From CAYREX01 sp964423505 (GTDB taxonomy: Bacteria > Fermentibacterota > Fermentibacteria > Fermentibacterales > JCC-6): DNA of 64,000 nucleotides. Both the position numbers and the translations under genes were made by a program. The notes beneath the pieces were generated by a model. It saw only the letters and a program-made list of their open reading frames with translations. It had not been told where the DNA came from and ran no database searches. The stretch lies in NCBI GenBank assembly GCA_964423505.1, contig CAYREX010000010.1, positions 40,875 to 104,874 on the forward strand, in the 5' to 3' direction. Positions 25,034-34,326 of this stretch are shown here, piece after piece (the first letter of the stretch is position 1; every line of letters starts with the position of its first letter).

Positions 25034-25397
25034 CACATCCTCCCTCCGGGGATTCCAGCCCCATGTGGCGCTTCCGGCCGTCGACTCCACACGGAGGTAC
25101 CATTTCGGGATGTCTCCCTCCCCGCAACGGGCCGCGTCCGCGAAGCCGGCTCCCATGCGGGCAGTCATCTTCGGGCAGCTTCCCCGCACATCTCCCGAGG
25201 GGTAGGAGAGCCCAGGCCGGAGACCGTGCCGGCGCGTTCGTTGACCGGCCCTGCCGGTGTGGATATGCTGGGCAGGTCAGGCTCCGCAGGGCTAGCGCAG
25301 CTCCGAAGCGGCTGTTTGCGGCTCCTCGCCACACACTGCATACGGGCCCTGCATTGAAGCGCAAACCGACCCGTTTCCGCTCCTCGAGGGAGGCTCC
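25034..25397. other. Divergent intergenic region (364 bp)
   Basis: Separates the nitroreductase gene (minus) from the GH18 gene (plus). The plus-strand promoter at 25241-25269 is clear; for the minus strand only the SD at about 25038-25046 is evident. No gene seen. Confidence 0.6.
25241..25269 (+). promoter_or_regulatory. Promoter for the GH18 gene
   Basis: TTGACC, 17 bp, TATGCT, preceded by GTTCG. Leader of roughly 120 nt to the ATG at 25398. Confidence 0.7.
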
Positions 25398-26780
25398 ATG
25401 ACGAGGCATAGGCTGCTCGGGTCGCTGCTCATGCTAACGTCTGCCTTTGCCTCGGCCGGTTCGGTGGTCCCGGAGCGGGTGGGGCGGGAGCTGCCGGACA
25501 AGCTCATAGTCGGGTACTGGCACAACTGGACCGGCTGGCCGGCGACCCTTAGCCTGACGGAGGTCCCTGGCGACTACGATGTAGTGGTAGTCGCCTTCGC
25601 CACCCCGACCGTCCCCTCCGGCTCGACCATGCAGTTCGTGCCAGACCCCGGCATCTATCCGACGGCGGCGGAGTTCATCGCCGACGTAGAGGAGCTGCAG
25701 GCTGCGGGCAAGACGGTCCTGATATCCATAGGCGGCGCAGCGGACCCGGTTGTCGTGGACGACTCCGCATCCGCCGGGGAGTTCGTCTCATCCATGAGCG
25801 GGATCCTGGATACTTACGGGTTCGACGGGGTAGACGTGGACCTGGAGGGCGGCTCCCTCGCCCTCGACCCGGGCGACGACGACTACAGGTATCCGACCAC
25901 GCCCAGGATAGTCCACTTCACGGAGGCCCTGACCACTCTCATGTCAATGTATCCGGACCACGTGCTCTCCGCGGCGCCGGAGACCGCCTACGTCCAGGGC
26001 GGCTACCAGTCCTACGCCGGCATCTGGGGAGCCTACCTGCCGGTCATACATGCGCTCCGTGAGAGATGGTCGTACATCCACGTGCAGCACTACAACACAG
26101 GGTCCATGTTCGGCAGGGACGGCAACATCTACCAGCCTGCCACGGCGGACTTCCATGTCGCCATGGCCGACATGCTCCTGGCCGGCTTCACGGTTGACGC
26201 ATTGGGGAGCGCCATCGAGTTCCCGCCCCTGCGCCAGGACCAGGTGGCCGTCGGGCTCCCGGCGGGGCCTCTTGCCGGAGACGGCTACACGGAGCCGGGC
26301 GTGGTCCTCCAGGCGCTCGACTACCTGATATCGGGCGTGCCCTTCGGAGGCCAGTACGTGCTCGCCGACCCGGACGGATATCCCGGTTTCCGCGGTCTGA
26401 TGACCTGGTCCGTCAACTGGGACTCCTACTACGGATGGGAGTTCTCCTCCAGCTATCGGGGCTACCTGGACAGCCTGATGACGTCGGTGTCCGAAGACGA
26501 GCTCATCGTCACCGGAGGAGAGCTGACGGAGCTGCAGGCTTTCCCCAGCCCTGCCCGCGAGAGCGTCTCCATCCGCTACACGCTGACGACCGGCACGGAC
26601 GTCAACTGCGAGGTCGTCGACATGGGAGGCAGGAGAGTCCTCGACCGGCCCTTCGGACGGCAGACGGCCGGAGAGCACACCGTCCGGCTCGATCTCACCG
26701 GCCTGCCAGCAGGCCTCTACCTCCTTCGGGTTTCGACCGGAAGCGGAGTACTGTCCGGGTATCTCCCGGTGGTTCCCTGA
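25398..26780 (+). CDS. Secreted GH18 chitinase-like protein with T9SS-type C-terminal sorting domain
   Basis: 460 residues. A signal peptide (LLGSLLMLTSAFASA) precedes a glycoside hydrolase family 18 domain: VGYWHNWTGW strand 1, VLISIGGAADP strand 3, and the catalytic FDGVDVDLEGG with Asp143, Asp146, Asp148 and Glu150 (D-x-x-D-x-D-x-E). The C-terminal strand holds GLMTWSVNWDS with the substrate-stacking Trp. So it can be expected to hydrolyse beta-1,4-GlcNAc polymers. The last ~80 residues (AFPSPARESVSIRYTL ... GLPAGLYLLRVSTG) match the por-secretion/T9SS C-terminal sorting domain of FCB bacteria, which directs export through the outer membrane. RBS GGGAGG precedes the ATG. Confidence 0.9.
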   Translation: MTRHRLLGSLLMLTSAFASAGSVVPERVGRELPDKLIVGYWHNWTGWPATLSLTEVPGDYDVVVVAFATPTVPSGSTMQFVPDPGIYPTAAEFIADVEELQAAGKTVLISIGGAADPVVVDDSASAGEFVSSMSGILDTYGFDGVDVDLEGGSLALDPGDDDYRYPTTPRIVHFTEALTTLMSMYPDHVLSAAPETAYVQGGYQSYAGIWGAYLPVIHALRERWSYIHVQHYNTGSMFGRDGNIYQPATADFHVAMADMLLAGFTVDALGSAIEFPPLRQDQVAVGLPAGPLAGDGYTEPGVVLQALDYLISGVPFGGQYVLADPDGYPGFRGLMTWSVNWDSYYGWEFSSSYRGYLDSLMTSVSEDELIVTGGELTELQAFPSPARESVSIRYTLTTGTDVNCEVVDMGGRRVLDRPFGRQTAGEHTVRLDLTGLPAGLYLLRVSTGSGVLSGYLPVVP

Positions 26781-26781
26781 A

Positions 26782-26807
26782 CCGGAAGGGCGGGTATCCC
26801 GCTCCGG
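26782..26807. terminator. Hairpin between convergent genes, terminator candidate
   Basis: CCGGA-AGG-GCGGG-TAT-CCCGC-TCCGG: a 10-bp stem with one 3-nt bulge immediately after the GH18 stop codon. There is no T-tract on either strand, so intrinsic termination is uncertain. Confidence 0.35.
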
Positions 26808-26924
26808 CATACATCCGGCTCTCCGAGCTCTCCGGCCCGTAGTGAAGGAGCAGGCCCTGACCGGGATGCGGGCGCAGCGTCTCCCGCCCGTGAGCGCTCG
26901 ACGGGTTGGCCGCGCTCCCGCGGA

Positions 26925-29600
26925 TCAGCCGGCTCCCTCCCTCCGCTTCCCGTAGGCGCCGAGCATCTTGAGGAGCTCGTCCACGGCGAAGATGGACGCA
27001 GCAGCAGCGGCCACCAGGCCCCAGTCCGCAAGACCGAGGGGCTCCAGGCCGAAGAGGGTCCTCCCCGCCCGGGTATGCACCACCAGCACCTGCAGCGCCA
27101 TCGCCAGGAGTATGCCGCCCCAGAGCCAGAGGTTGCTGAACAGGCCGATGGAGAAGACTGACGAGGTGGAGGACCTGGCGTTGAGGGCGTGGTACCACTG
27201 ATAGGCGGCCAGCACGGTGAAGGCCATCGTCCTTGCATGCGCCCCGGAGCCGGTGTCGAGGGCCAGCTTGAAGAGGAGGAGAGTCCCCGCGGCCATTACC
27301 GGCGCGAGTATCAGCACACGCCTGACCAGATAGCGGTCCAGTATCCCCGCGTCCGGGGACCTGGGCGGGGCCTTCAGCACGCTCCGGTGACGGGGCTCTA
27401 TCCCCAGGGGGACGGTACAGGCCCCGTCCGTGACCAGGTTTATCCAGAGAATCATCACCGCGGTCAGCGGAAGCGGAAGGCCGATGAGCAGGGCCGCAGC
27501 GAGCGTGATGATCTCCCCGAGGTTCGTGGTCAGCAGGAAGAAGACCACCCTCCTCAGGTTGGAGAAGATGGTCCTGCCCTCCTCCACCGCATGCATGATG
27601 GTGGCGAAGTCGTCGTCGGTGAGCACCATGTCGGAAGCTTCCCTTGCGACCTCCGTTCCCATGTCGCCCATGGAGATCCCGATGTCGGCCCCCTTCAGCG
27701 CCGGAGCGTCGTTGACGCCGTCCCCGGTCATGGCCACGATCTCCCCACTGCGTCTCAGGGCCTCGAGTATCCTGAGCTTGTGCTTCGGGGACACCCGGGC
27801 GTAGACGGCAATGTCCCCGACCAGCTCCTCGAGCTCTCCGTCGGTCATTTCGTCCAGCTCGGCCCCCGTCACGGTCCTCTCCCCGTGACCCGCGATACCC
27901 GCCTTCCCGGCTATCGCCTCGGCGGTACGGGCATGGTCGCCAGTGATCATCACCACCCTTATGCCGGCTGACTGAGCGTCCGCTATCGCGCTCACCGCCT
28001 CCGCCCTCGGAGGGTCCACCATGCCCCAGAGGCCGATTAGGACGAGACCGCCCTCGACGTCCTCCCTCCGCAGCCCGTCGCTCCCCTCCGGCATCTCACC
28101 GTACGCCGCGGCCACAAGCCTCAGCGCCCGATCGCCGTAGGACTCCATGGCATCGAGGACGGCCCGCCTGCGCCGGTCGTCCAGCGGAACCGCCTCCCCC
28201 TCCTCCAGTATCCTGTCGCTGAACTCCAGTATCCTGTCCGGCGCTCCCTTCACGTAGACCCTCCCGCCGCGGGAGCCCTCCCCGCCGTGAAGCGTAGCCA
28301 TGTACTTGTGGTCGCTGCCGAAAGGTATCTCGTCGAGCCGGGGCAGCAGCCGCTCCAGCTCGCCGGGGTCGGGTCCGCACCTCGTGGATGCGGTTAGTAT
28401 GGCCGTCTCCGTAGGGGTGCCCGAGACTTCTCCCGCCCCGTCCATCGATGCGTTGTTCACCAGGATGCCGGCCCTGTGGAGCTCGTCCATGTCCTCCGGG
28501 GAGCATCCCTCGCTGCGGTCCACGTCCGATGCGGAGAGCTCTGCCTCTCCCGAGATGGTCCAGAGATGGGTGACCGTCATCTCGTTGCGGGTTATGGTCC
28601 CCGTCTTGTCCGAGCATATGACCGTGGTCGAGCCGAGCGTCTCCACGGCAGGCAGGGTACGGATCACCGCGTTCTGACCGGCCATCCGCCTTACACCCAG
28701 AGCCAGGGTCACGCTTATGACCGCCGGCAGCCCCTCCGGTATGGCCGATACCGCCACTGCAACGGCGAACAGGGCCATCTCCGCCACCGGATGGTCCTTG
28801 AGCACTCCCAGCAGGAAGACCACCAGCGCAAGGGCTACGCCGCCGGCGCCGAGGAAGACCCCGAGCCTGTCCATCCTCTTCTGGAGCGGTGTCTTCTCTC
28901 CGCCTGCGCTCCTCACCGCCCCGGCTATCCTGCCGAGCTCGGTCTCCATGCCGGTCTCCACCACCACGGCCCGGCCTCTTCCGGAAACGATCGCCGAGGA
29001 CATCCAGACCATGTTGGTCCTGTCCCCAAGCTGCGTCTCCTCCGGCATACTCCCCGGCTCCTTCAGCACCGGCTCGCTCTCTCCGGTGAGGGCGGACTCG
29101 TCGGCCCTGAGATCGGAGGAGCCCAGCACTCGGGCGTCGGCGGGGACCCTGTCACCGGTTTCGAGGAGCAGGATGTCTCCGGGGACCACATCCGCAGACG
29201 AGACATCCTCCGGGCTGCCTTCCCTGAGTACAGTCGCATGGGGCACGGAGAGCTCTCTCAGCGCCTCCAGTGCGCGGTCCGCCTTCCATTCCTGCACGGC
29301 GCCCAGAAAGGTGTTGAGCAGGATGACCGCGAGGATGACTCCGGCATCCAGCGAATGCCCCGTGGCCAGGGAGAGGGCCGCGGCACCGGCAAGCAGGTAG
29401 ATGAGAGGGTTGTGGAACTGCCTAAGCAGGATGCCCGCTGCCGTGGTGCCCTCGGACTCCGACAGTTCGTTGGAGCCGAAGCGCTCCAGCCTGTGGCGTA
29501 CCTCGTCGGACCCCAGGCCCCGTTCGCCGGAGCCGGTCTCCCGCATGAGGGTCTGCTCGTCGATTGAATGCCAGGTGCGGGACTCGTCTTCTTCCGTCAT
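26925..29600 (-). CDS. P-type Ca2+-transporting ATPase (type II)
   Basis: 891 residues, about ten membrane helices. All P-type landmarks are present: TGES at 172-175, the phosphorylated aspartate in CSDKTGTITRN (331-335) and the hinge GDGVNDAPALKGADIGI. Cation-site residues match SERCA-type pumps: PEGLP in M4 (288-292), N-x-GE in M5 (TTNLGEIITL) and NLVTDG in M6 (ILWINLVTDGACT). These give site II of a Ca2+ pump and speak against the H+ or Na+/K+ types, though Mn2+ is possible. It would expel Ca2+ from the cytoplasm. The gene is alone, convergent with the GH18 gene; its 5' gap has an 11-bp palindrome (29679-29689). Confidence 0.92.
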   Translation of the reverse strand: MTEEDESRTWHSIDEQTLMRETGSGERGLGSDEVRHRLERFGSNELSESEGTTAAGILLRQFHNPLIYLLAGAAALSLATGHSLDAGVILAVILLNTFLGAVQEWKADRALEALRELSVPHATVLREGSPEDVSSADVVPGDILLLETGDRVPADARVLGSSDLRADESALTGESEPVLKEPGSMPEETQLGDRTNMVWMSSAIVSGRGRAVVVETGMETELGRIAGAVRSAGGEKTPLQKRMDRLGVFLGAGGVALALVVFLLGVLKDHPVAEMALFAVAVAVSAIPEGLPAVISVTLALGVRRMAGQNAVIRTLPAVETLGSTTVICSDKTGTITRNEMTVTHLWTISGEAELSASDVDRSEGCSPEDMDELHRAGILVNNASMDGAGEVSGTPTETAILTASTRCGPDPGELERLLPRLDEIPFGSDHKYMATLHGGEGSRGGRVYVKGAPDRILEFSDRILEEGEAVPLDDRRRRAVLDAMESYGDRALRLVAAAYGEMPEGSDGLRREDVEGGLVLIGLWGMVDPPRAEAVSAIADAQSAGIRVVMITGDHARTAEAIAGKAGIAGHGERTVTGAELDEMTDGELEELVGDIAVYARVSPKHKLRILEALRRSGEIVAMTGDGVNDAPALKGADIGISMGDMGTEVAREASDMVLTDDDFATIMHAVEEGRTIFSNLRRVVFFLLTTNLGEIITLAAALLIGLPLPLTAVMILWINLVTDGACTVPLGIEPRHRSVLKAPPRSPDAGILDRYLVRRVLILAPVMAAGTLLLFKLALDTGSGAHARTMAFTVLAAYQWYHALNARSSTSSVFSIGLFSNLWLWGGILLAMALQVLVVHTRAGRTLFGLEPLGLADWGLVAAAAASIFAVDELLKMLGAYGKRREGAG

Positions 29601-29678
29601 GTCATCCGGCCCAAGGACGCTCCGGCTCCCGCCGCGTACTGCGCCCCGTAGATGGTTCTATGCTCTGTTGTTCGCTCG

Positions 29679-29689
29679 ATTACCGTAAT
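29679..29689. promoter_or_regulatory. Palindrome ATTACCGTAAT upstream of the P-type ATPase
   Basis: Perfect inverted repeat ATTAC-C-GTAAT, 79 bp before the ATPase start. Its core TTACCGTAA recurs before perR at 40170-40178. Possible operator; no regulator can be named. Confidence 0.35.
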
Positions 29690-29774
29690 AACTTTGCAGA
29701 TATAGCGGCCGGGGGAGACCGGGGCAACGGGTAGCGGAGACGGCCGCAGGGCTTGCCGGCTCACCGGTGATCCA

Positions 29775-31571
29775 TCACCGCTCCCCCGGCTGCCGGATGG
29801 TCTCCAGCAGCTCCCTCGCGGAGGACATTCCGGGGTCGATCTGGACAGCCTGCCTCAGATAGGCTGCCGCAGCCAGAGTATCCCGAAGCTCGAGGGCGAC
29901 TACACCCCGGTTGAACAGAACCAGCGGGTTCTCCGGAGAAGCCTCGGACGCCAGCAGCAGGAGCTGAGCGGCCGTCTGCATCCTTCCGTTCAGGTAGGCG
30001 GCCCCGGCCAGGTTTATGAGTATCGCAGGGTCCTCCCGCTCGTTCAGCAGGGGCTGGGCAGCCTGCCATGAGAGCTCGGCATGACCTCCGCTGACCGCAG
30101 TCTCGAGGGCCACCGGCCAGAGCCCGGGACCCTGGTGGTCTGGAAAGCGGGCGTCGTGCTCCTCCGCAGCCCCGAAGGCCTCTTCGGCATCGCCGGCATC
30201 CCTTGCGGCGAAAGCCAGCTGCACCCAGGCGGTCTCCAGGTCCGGCCGCAGCTCCACAGCCCGCAGCGACGTCTCCAGGGCCGGGCCTGGCCTTCCCGAC
30301 ATCCTCTCCACCTCGGACAGCATTGCGAGATGCCTACCGTTGCCGGAGAGGGAGAAGGCCTCTTCCAGCAGCCCTGCCGCTTCCGCCAGGTCGCCCCTGT
30401 CGCGGGAGATGATAGCCAGCTCCTCGTAGGCGGAAGGGTCTTCACCCGCCTCGACTGCTTCCCGGAACCTGGCCTCGCTGACCTGAGGGTCGAGGAACCC
30501 CCCCGTCCTCGGGCCGGCCATGATCACCGCTACTCCGGCCGCCAGGGGAAGCAGCCTTCCGTCGGCCCTCATCAGCAGGGCCGCGAACAGCGGCAGCAGA
30601 AGGACGCCGCCGAGGTCCCAGTCAATAGCGTCTCCCCTCTCCAGAGGGAACAGCACGAACGCCGCAAGGAAGAGCAGCGCCGTGATCAGAGCGGATGCCC
30701 GTATCCCCCTCCCGGGCATTGCGAGAAGAACGGGGATCGCCGGAGCGGCGAACATCAACAGAGCCAGTTTCGAGGTGATTCGTGGCAGCTGGACGAAGTC
30801 GGGCAATCGTCCGGAGCCGCCCTGGAGCAGAAGCGCCGCGGGGAGCGCCACGGCGATGGCGGAGAGGACCAGCGCGGCAGCTCTCTCCCTCCCCCCCGAT
30901 GCCTTCAGGGCGTAGATGACGGTTCCCGGTACCAGCGCCATCCCTGCGAAATGGAGCGTCGAGGCGAGCAGCGCCGATGCGGCTGCGAGAACCGAGCTTC
31001 TCCCGGAGTGCAACACGGCGAGGTTGAGCAGGATGAGGCCGGCCAGGATCCCGTAGCTCTCGACATAGCCGGTGAAGAAGACCGCCCAGGTCGGAGAGGC
31101 GGCCAGTGTCAGGATCGCGGCGGCCGAACGGTCCCTCCTCCTCGGGCCGACCAGTAGCAGCGCCGCCGTCATGTAGACCGCCCCGCCCAGGACTCCGGTG
31201 ATCCTGTAGGTGTCCTCCGGCGGGACACCCGTTCTCACGAGCATGAGTCTGAGCGCGTAGTCGCCCGGCTCCAGCGGGGCGGCGTCCATTACCGGCAGGG
31301 CCTGCCCGAGGTTCCGCAGCCGCAGCGCACCATCGCCCCAGAGGTGGAACTCGGGCGGCTGGAAGAAGGCGGTGAGCGCGAACAGAGCCACGGCGAGGCC
31401 GGCGCCCAGCCCGGTGTGTATGTAGGAGCAGAGCCAGACGAGCCCCAGTCCGGCGACAACGACCAGGGAGAGGGGGACGGTGGGCTCCGGAGACCACCAG
31501 CCCCCGACGAGCATGGTCGCGGCAACCAGAGCCGCGGAGGCCACCGCGGCGAGCCTGACCGTCTTTCCCAA
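29775..31571 (-). CDS. Polytopic membrane protein with C-terminal TPR repeats
   Basis: 598 residues from a TTG start that is well supported by GAGGAGG 6 nt upstream. The N-terminal ~360 residues hold about nine to eleven hydrophobic helices with the acidic FHLWGDGALRLRNLG loop near residue 75, a layout reminiscent of GT-C-like or O-antigen-polymerase-like membrane proteins. The last ~220 residues are TPR helices (ALETSLRAVELRPDLETAWVQLAFAARDAGD; NPLVLFNRGVVALELRDTLAAAAYL), giving a soluble scaffold. Length of the longest motif here is only descriptive; no catalytic residues are recognised. A TTGACC-17-TATCCT promoter lies at 31706-31734. Glycan transfer or envelope assembly is a guess from architecture. 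Confidence 0.7.
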   Translation of the reverse strand: MGKTVRLAAVASAALVAATMLVGGWWSPEPTVPLSLVVVAGLGLVWLCSYIHTGLGAGLAVALFALTAFFQPPEFHLWGDGALRLRNLGQALPVMDAAPLEPGDYALRLMLVRTGVPPEDTYRITGVLGGAVYMTAALLLVGPRRRDRSAAAILTLAASPTWAVFFTGYVESYGILAGLILLNLAVLHSGRSSVLAAASALLASTLHFAGMALVPGTVIYALKASGGRERAAALVLSAIAVALPAALLLQGGSGRLPDFVQLPRITSKLALLMFAAPAIPVLLAMPGRGIRASALITALLFLAAFVLFPLERGDAIDWDLGGVLLLPLFAALLMRADGRLLPLAAGVAVIMAGPRTGGFLDPQVSEARFREAVEAGEDPSAYEELAIISRDRGDLAEAAGLLEEAFSLSGNGRHLAMLSEVERMSGRPGPALETSLRAVELRPDLETAWVQLAFAARDAGDAEEAFGAAEEHDARFPDHQGPGLWPVALETAVSGGHAELSWQAAQPLLNEREDPAILINLAGAAYLNGRMQTAAQLLLLASEASPENPLVLFNRGVVALELRDTLAAAAYLRQAVQIDPGMSSARELLETIRQPGER

Positions 31572-31705
31572 CAGGTCCTCCTCGTACCGGGGCAGGCCGC
31601 ATACCCCTGCAGAACACCCAGGATGGGGAGCATGCTCACCCCGAGCACCGGGCTTCCGGTCAGACTCCGGAGCCCGTACCTCTCGCGGAGACGCCGACGT
31701 CGCCT

Positions 31706-31734
31706 AGGATATCCGGCTGCCCTCAACCGGTCAA
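31706..31734 (-). promoter_or_regulatory. Promoter for the membrane TPR protein
   Basis: Minus strand TTGACC, 17 bp, TATCCT, preceded by GCTCG. Leader about 130 nt. Confidence 0.7.
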
Positions 31735-31784
31735 CGAGCGCTGCGGGCTCTCCTCGATGACATCGGAAGACCTCGCCGGGAATC

Positions 31785-31813
31785 TTGTCCCGGACAGCGG
31801 ATATGCGTAATCT
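31785..31813 (+). promoter_or_regulatory. Promoter for the SLC13 transporter
   Basis: TTGTCC, 17 bp, TAATCT on the plus strand, 74 bp before the ATG at 31888. Confidence 0.55.
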
Positions 31814-31887
31814 ATGCCAGCCGCCCGAGTTGATGCTCGGGGTCTCGGACATCACTTTCCCAAGGAGAACGGAGTCAGACCGGGGAT

Positions 31888-33360
31888 ATGCGAGTGAGCG
31901 GAGCGGGGACCGGGCACCGGGGAAGGGGGAGCAACCGCGAAGGGGCGCCTCTGCATCCGGCCATCCTGCTCGCCGCATGCCTCCTGATGCTGGCCCCCCG
32001 GGCGCTGGCGGCCGATGCCGGTGATTACGGCGACAGCACGGAGATATTCCTCGTTCTCGGGATCATAGTCCTGGCCGCCGTCCTCTTCCTCACCGAAGCG
32101 GTCCCCATGGTAGCAACCGCGATGATAGTCCCCTCCCTTCTCGTACTCCTCCGGATCGTGCCTTTCGGGGAGGCCTTCTCCGGCTTCGCGGACAAGTGGG
32201 TGCTGCTGTTCCTCTTCATGTTCATCATAGGCGACTCCCTGTTCCAGACCGGAGTGGCCGACAGGATAGGTGCGAAGCTGACCGGCTTCGCCTCCGGCGG
32301 CGAGACCGGCCTGGTCATACACATAATGCTGGTCAGCGCCGTGATGTCGGCATTCCTCAGCAACACGGGCACCGCCGCCTGCCTGCTCCCCATCATCATG
32401 GCCATCTCGAGGAAGAGCGGAGTATCTCCGGGCAAGCTGCTCATCCCCATGGCTTTCGCCACGTCGCTGGGTGGTACCCTCACGCTGATAGGCACCCCTC
32501 CAAACGGCATCGTCCAGTCAACCTACGAGAGCATGAGCGGCAGGACGTTCGGCTTCTTCGAGTTCTCCAAGGTGGGCATCTTCGTCTTCCTCGGGGGAAT
32601 GCTGTTCCTGTCGATCTTCGGTAGAAAGCTGCTCTCCGGCAGGGGCAGAGCCGGTGAAGGGCATGAGGCCGGGCCACCGGCTGTAGAGGGCGGCGGTGAG
32701 AAGGCGAAGGCGGATACCGCGAAGGCCCCCATAGCCGTCGGCGTCTTCCTGCTCGTCGTGCTCTTCATGGCCATGGACCCTGTCTGGCAGAGGCTCTTCC
32801 CGCCCCTGACGGACTACTTCGGCAGCATCCCTCTCACGACCTACGCCGTCCTGGGGGTGGTTGTCCTCATCGCCACCGGGGTCATGACCGCCGAGAAGGC
32901 TTTCAGGGCGGTGAACTGGACCACAATCTTCCTGTTCGCCGGGATGCTATCGCTGAAGCCCGCCCTCATAGACACGGGTGCGGCGGACTATATCGCCGAT
33001 GCCATGATAGGTGCCACGGAGTCCCTTCACCTCAACCCGAACTACGCGGTGCTCGCCGCTCTCGTACTGGTATCGGTGATAGTGACGAACTTCATGTCGA
33101 ACACCGCCACTGCCGCGCTTCTTGCCCCGGTGGCGATGGAGTCGGGACTCCTGCTGGGCTGCGACCCGGCTCCCCTGCTCATGGGCGTGGCGCTGGCCTG
33201 CTCGGCCTGCTTCCTGACGCCTGTAGCCACCCCGCCCAACACCCTGGTGCTCGGACCCGGGCGCTACTCGTTCAGGGACTACATCATGGCGGGTTGGCTA
33301 CTCCAGCTCATCGTGGTCGTCTTGCTGGTCCTGCTGATCCCGGTCTTCTTCCCCTTCTGA
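31888..33360 (+). CDS. SLC13/DASS-family anion symporter
   Basis: 490 residues, ~12 membrane segments. Both family signatures of the divalent-anion:Na+ symporters are visible: SNTGTAACLLPI (~residue 157) with TSLGGTLTLIGTPPN (~residue 192) in the first half, and NFMSNTATAALLAPVA (~residue 400) with the CFLTPVATPPNTLVLGPG block in the second half. These SNT motifs bind Na+ and substrate carboxylates. A cytoplasmic loop of ~35 charged residues links the halves. The N terminus (first ~20 residues) is basic and RBS-poor, so the true start may be later. Substrate may be a C4 dicarboxylate, citrate or sulfate; the sequence cannot decide. Follows a promoter at 31785-31813. Confidence 0.88.
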   Translation: MRVSGAGTGHRGRGSNREGAPLHPAILLAACLLMLAPRALAADAGDYGDSTEIFLVLGIIVLAAVLFLTEAVPMVATAMIVPSLLVLLRIVPFGEAFSGFADKWVLLFLFMFIIGDSLFQTGVADRIGAKLTGFASGGETGLVIHIMLVSAVMSAFLSNTGTAACLLPIIMAISRKSGVSPGKLLIPMAFATSLGGTLTLIGTPPNGIVQSTYESMSGRTFGFFEFSKVGIFVFLGGMLFLSIFGRKLLSGRGRAGEGHEAGPPAVEGGGEKAKADTAKAPIAVGVFLLVVLFMAMDPVWQRLFPPLTDYFGSIPLTTYAVLGVVVLIATGVMTAEKAFRAVNWTTIFLFAGMLSLKPALIDTGAADYIADAMIGATESLHLNPNYAVLAALVLVSVIVTNFMSNTATAALLAPVAMESGLLLGCDPAPLLMGVALACSACFLTPVATPPNTLVLGPGRYSFRDYIMAGWLLQLIVVVLLVLLIPVFFPF

Positions 33361-33462
33361 GGAAGACCGGGGGCCCTGGCGGGAACCCTTCCATCCGATC
33401 TGCAGTTCAGCCTTTGTGACTCGCGCCAAATGCCCGGCCGGGCACAGCCGACAGCCAGGGAG

Positions 33463-33482
33463 CCGTTCCCCCGCAGGAACGG
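33463..33482. terminator. Hairpin downstream of the SLC13 gene
   Basis: CCGTTCC-CCCGCA-GGAACGG, a perfect 7-bp stem 102 bp after the stop and 44 bp before the next gene. No T-tract; could be a weak terminator or a leader structure. Confidence 0.3.
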
Positions 33483-33526
33483 AGAGAGTCCCTCCCTCCG
33501 GCAGTCGCATGTGAAAGGACCCCGAA

Positions 33527-34168
33527 ATCAGATACTTGTGCATTGCAGCACTCGCTGCCGGGCCGGTCCTGGCCGTCGGAGTCGGCTTCTCCGCCGGCAC
33601 CACGGGTATCGGTCCGTACGCGGCCATCCCCGCTTCTGACAACCTGGGCGTCAGGCTGGGAATGGGGAGCCTGGACCTGAGCAGGGTCCAGACCGTTGGC
33701 GGGATCGACTACGACCTCGACCTCGGACTCAGTTGGTACTCGCTCCTGCTGGACGTGAGCCCGGCAGGAGGTCGCTTCCGGCTCACCGGGGGCGTGATGG
33801 TCAACGGCAGCATGCTCGACGCCAGCTACGTGCCGAAGGTGGAGGTGCCCCTGGGAGACAACACCTACACGCCGGAGGAGCTGGGGCGTGTGGAGGGCAG
33901 GATAGAGATGCAGCCGGTCTCCCCCTACCTCGGCATCGGCTTCGGCAGCCCTTCGGGGAGCGACCGCGGCCTCAGCCTGCTGCTGGACGCGGGCGTGGCG
34001 TTCACGTCCTACGAGGCGGACCTGTGGCACGTGGGGGGCAGCCTGCCCAGGGAGCTGCAGGAGCAACTGGCCAAGGACCTGGCACTGGAGGCCGATTCGC
34101 TCCAGGAGGAGCTGGACCGGGTCTCCGTCTACCCGGTGCTCTCGGCGGGGCTGATGCTCTCCTGGTGA
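33527..34168 (+). CDS. Exported beta-barrel-like protein with non-canonical or damaged start
   Basis: The frame encodes a classical signal peptide (RYLCIAALAAGPVLA) and then ~195 residues of glycine/aromatic strands (VGVGFSAGTTGIGPYAAI, DLDLGLSWYSLLLDV, FRLTGGVMVNGSML, PYLGIGFGSPSGS, LSLLLDAGVAFTSYEA) ending in a Trp (SAGLMLSW), the pattern of a small outer-membrane barrel. No ATG or GTG fits: an AAAGGA Shine-Dalgarno at 33514-33519 is 7 nt from an ATC at 33527, which I use as start; the only standard-type alternative is TTG at 33536. An in-frame ATG at 33509 is followed at once by TGA. So either a rare ATC start is used or the start is mutated or mis-sequenced. Family not recognised. Confidence 0.65.
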   Translation: MRYLCIAALAAGPVLAVGVGFSAGTTGIGPYAAIPASDNLGVRLGMGSLDLSRVQTVGGIDYDLDLGLSWYSLLLDVSPAGGRFRLTGGVMVNGSMLDASYVPKVEVPLGDNTYTPEELGRVEGRIEMQPVSPYLGIGFGSPSGSDRGLSLLLDAGVAFTSYEADLWHVGGSLPRELQEQLAKDLALEADSLQEELDRVSVYPVLSAGLMLSW

Positions 34169-34191
34169 CACCCGTGCCCCGGCCTGAACGG

Positions 34192-34248
34192 TGCCCCCTT
34201 CGGCAAGGGGCATCCGTCCGCTGAGGAGAGCTCCTCTTCTTGGCGGAC
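34192..34248 (+). terminator. Two stacked hairpins between convergent genes
   Basis: TGCCCC (34192-34197) pairs with GGGGCA (34207-34212); then GTCCGC (34216-34221) pairs with GCGGAC (34243-34248) around an inner GAGGAG-AG-CTCCTC. CTTTTCCC follows shortly after on the plus strand. Likely terminates the barrel-like gene on the plus strand. Confidence 0.45.
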
Positions 34249-34326
34249 AACGCTTTTCCCTTCGGCATCCACGGTGTCCGTTATCCGCAATGTGCCGGCG
34301 AGGTAGCCGGTTTCATCGACACGGCT

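Larger units (their letters stand above)
31572..31887. other. Divergent promoter region (316 bp)
   Basis: Holds two back-to-back sigma-70-type promoters: minus strand 31706-31734 and plus strand 31785-31813. No gene seen. Confidence 0.6.
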
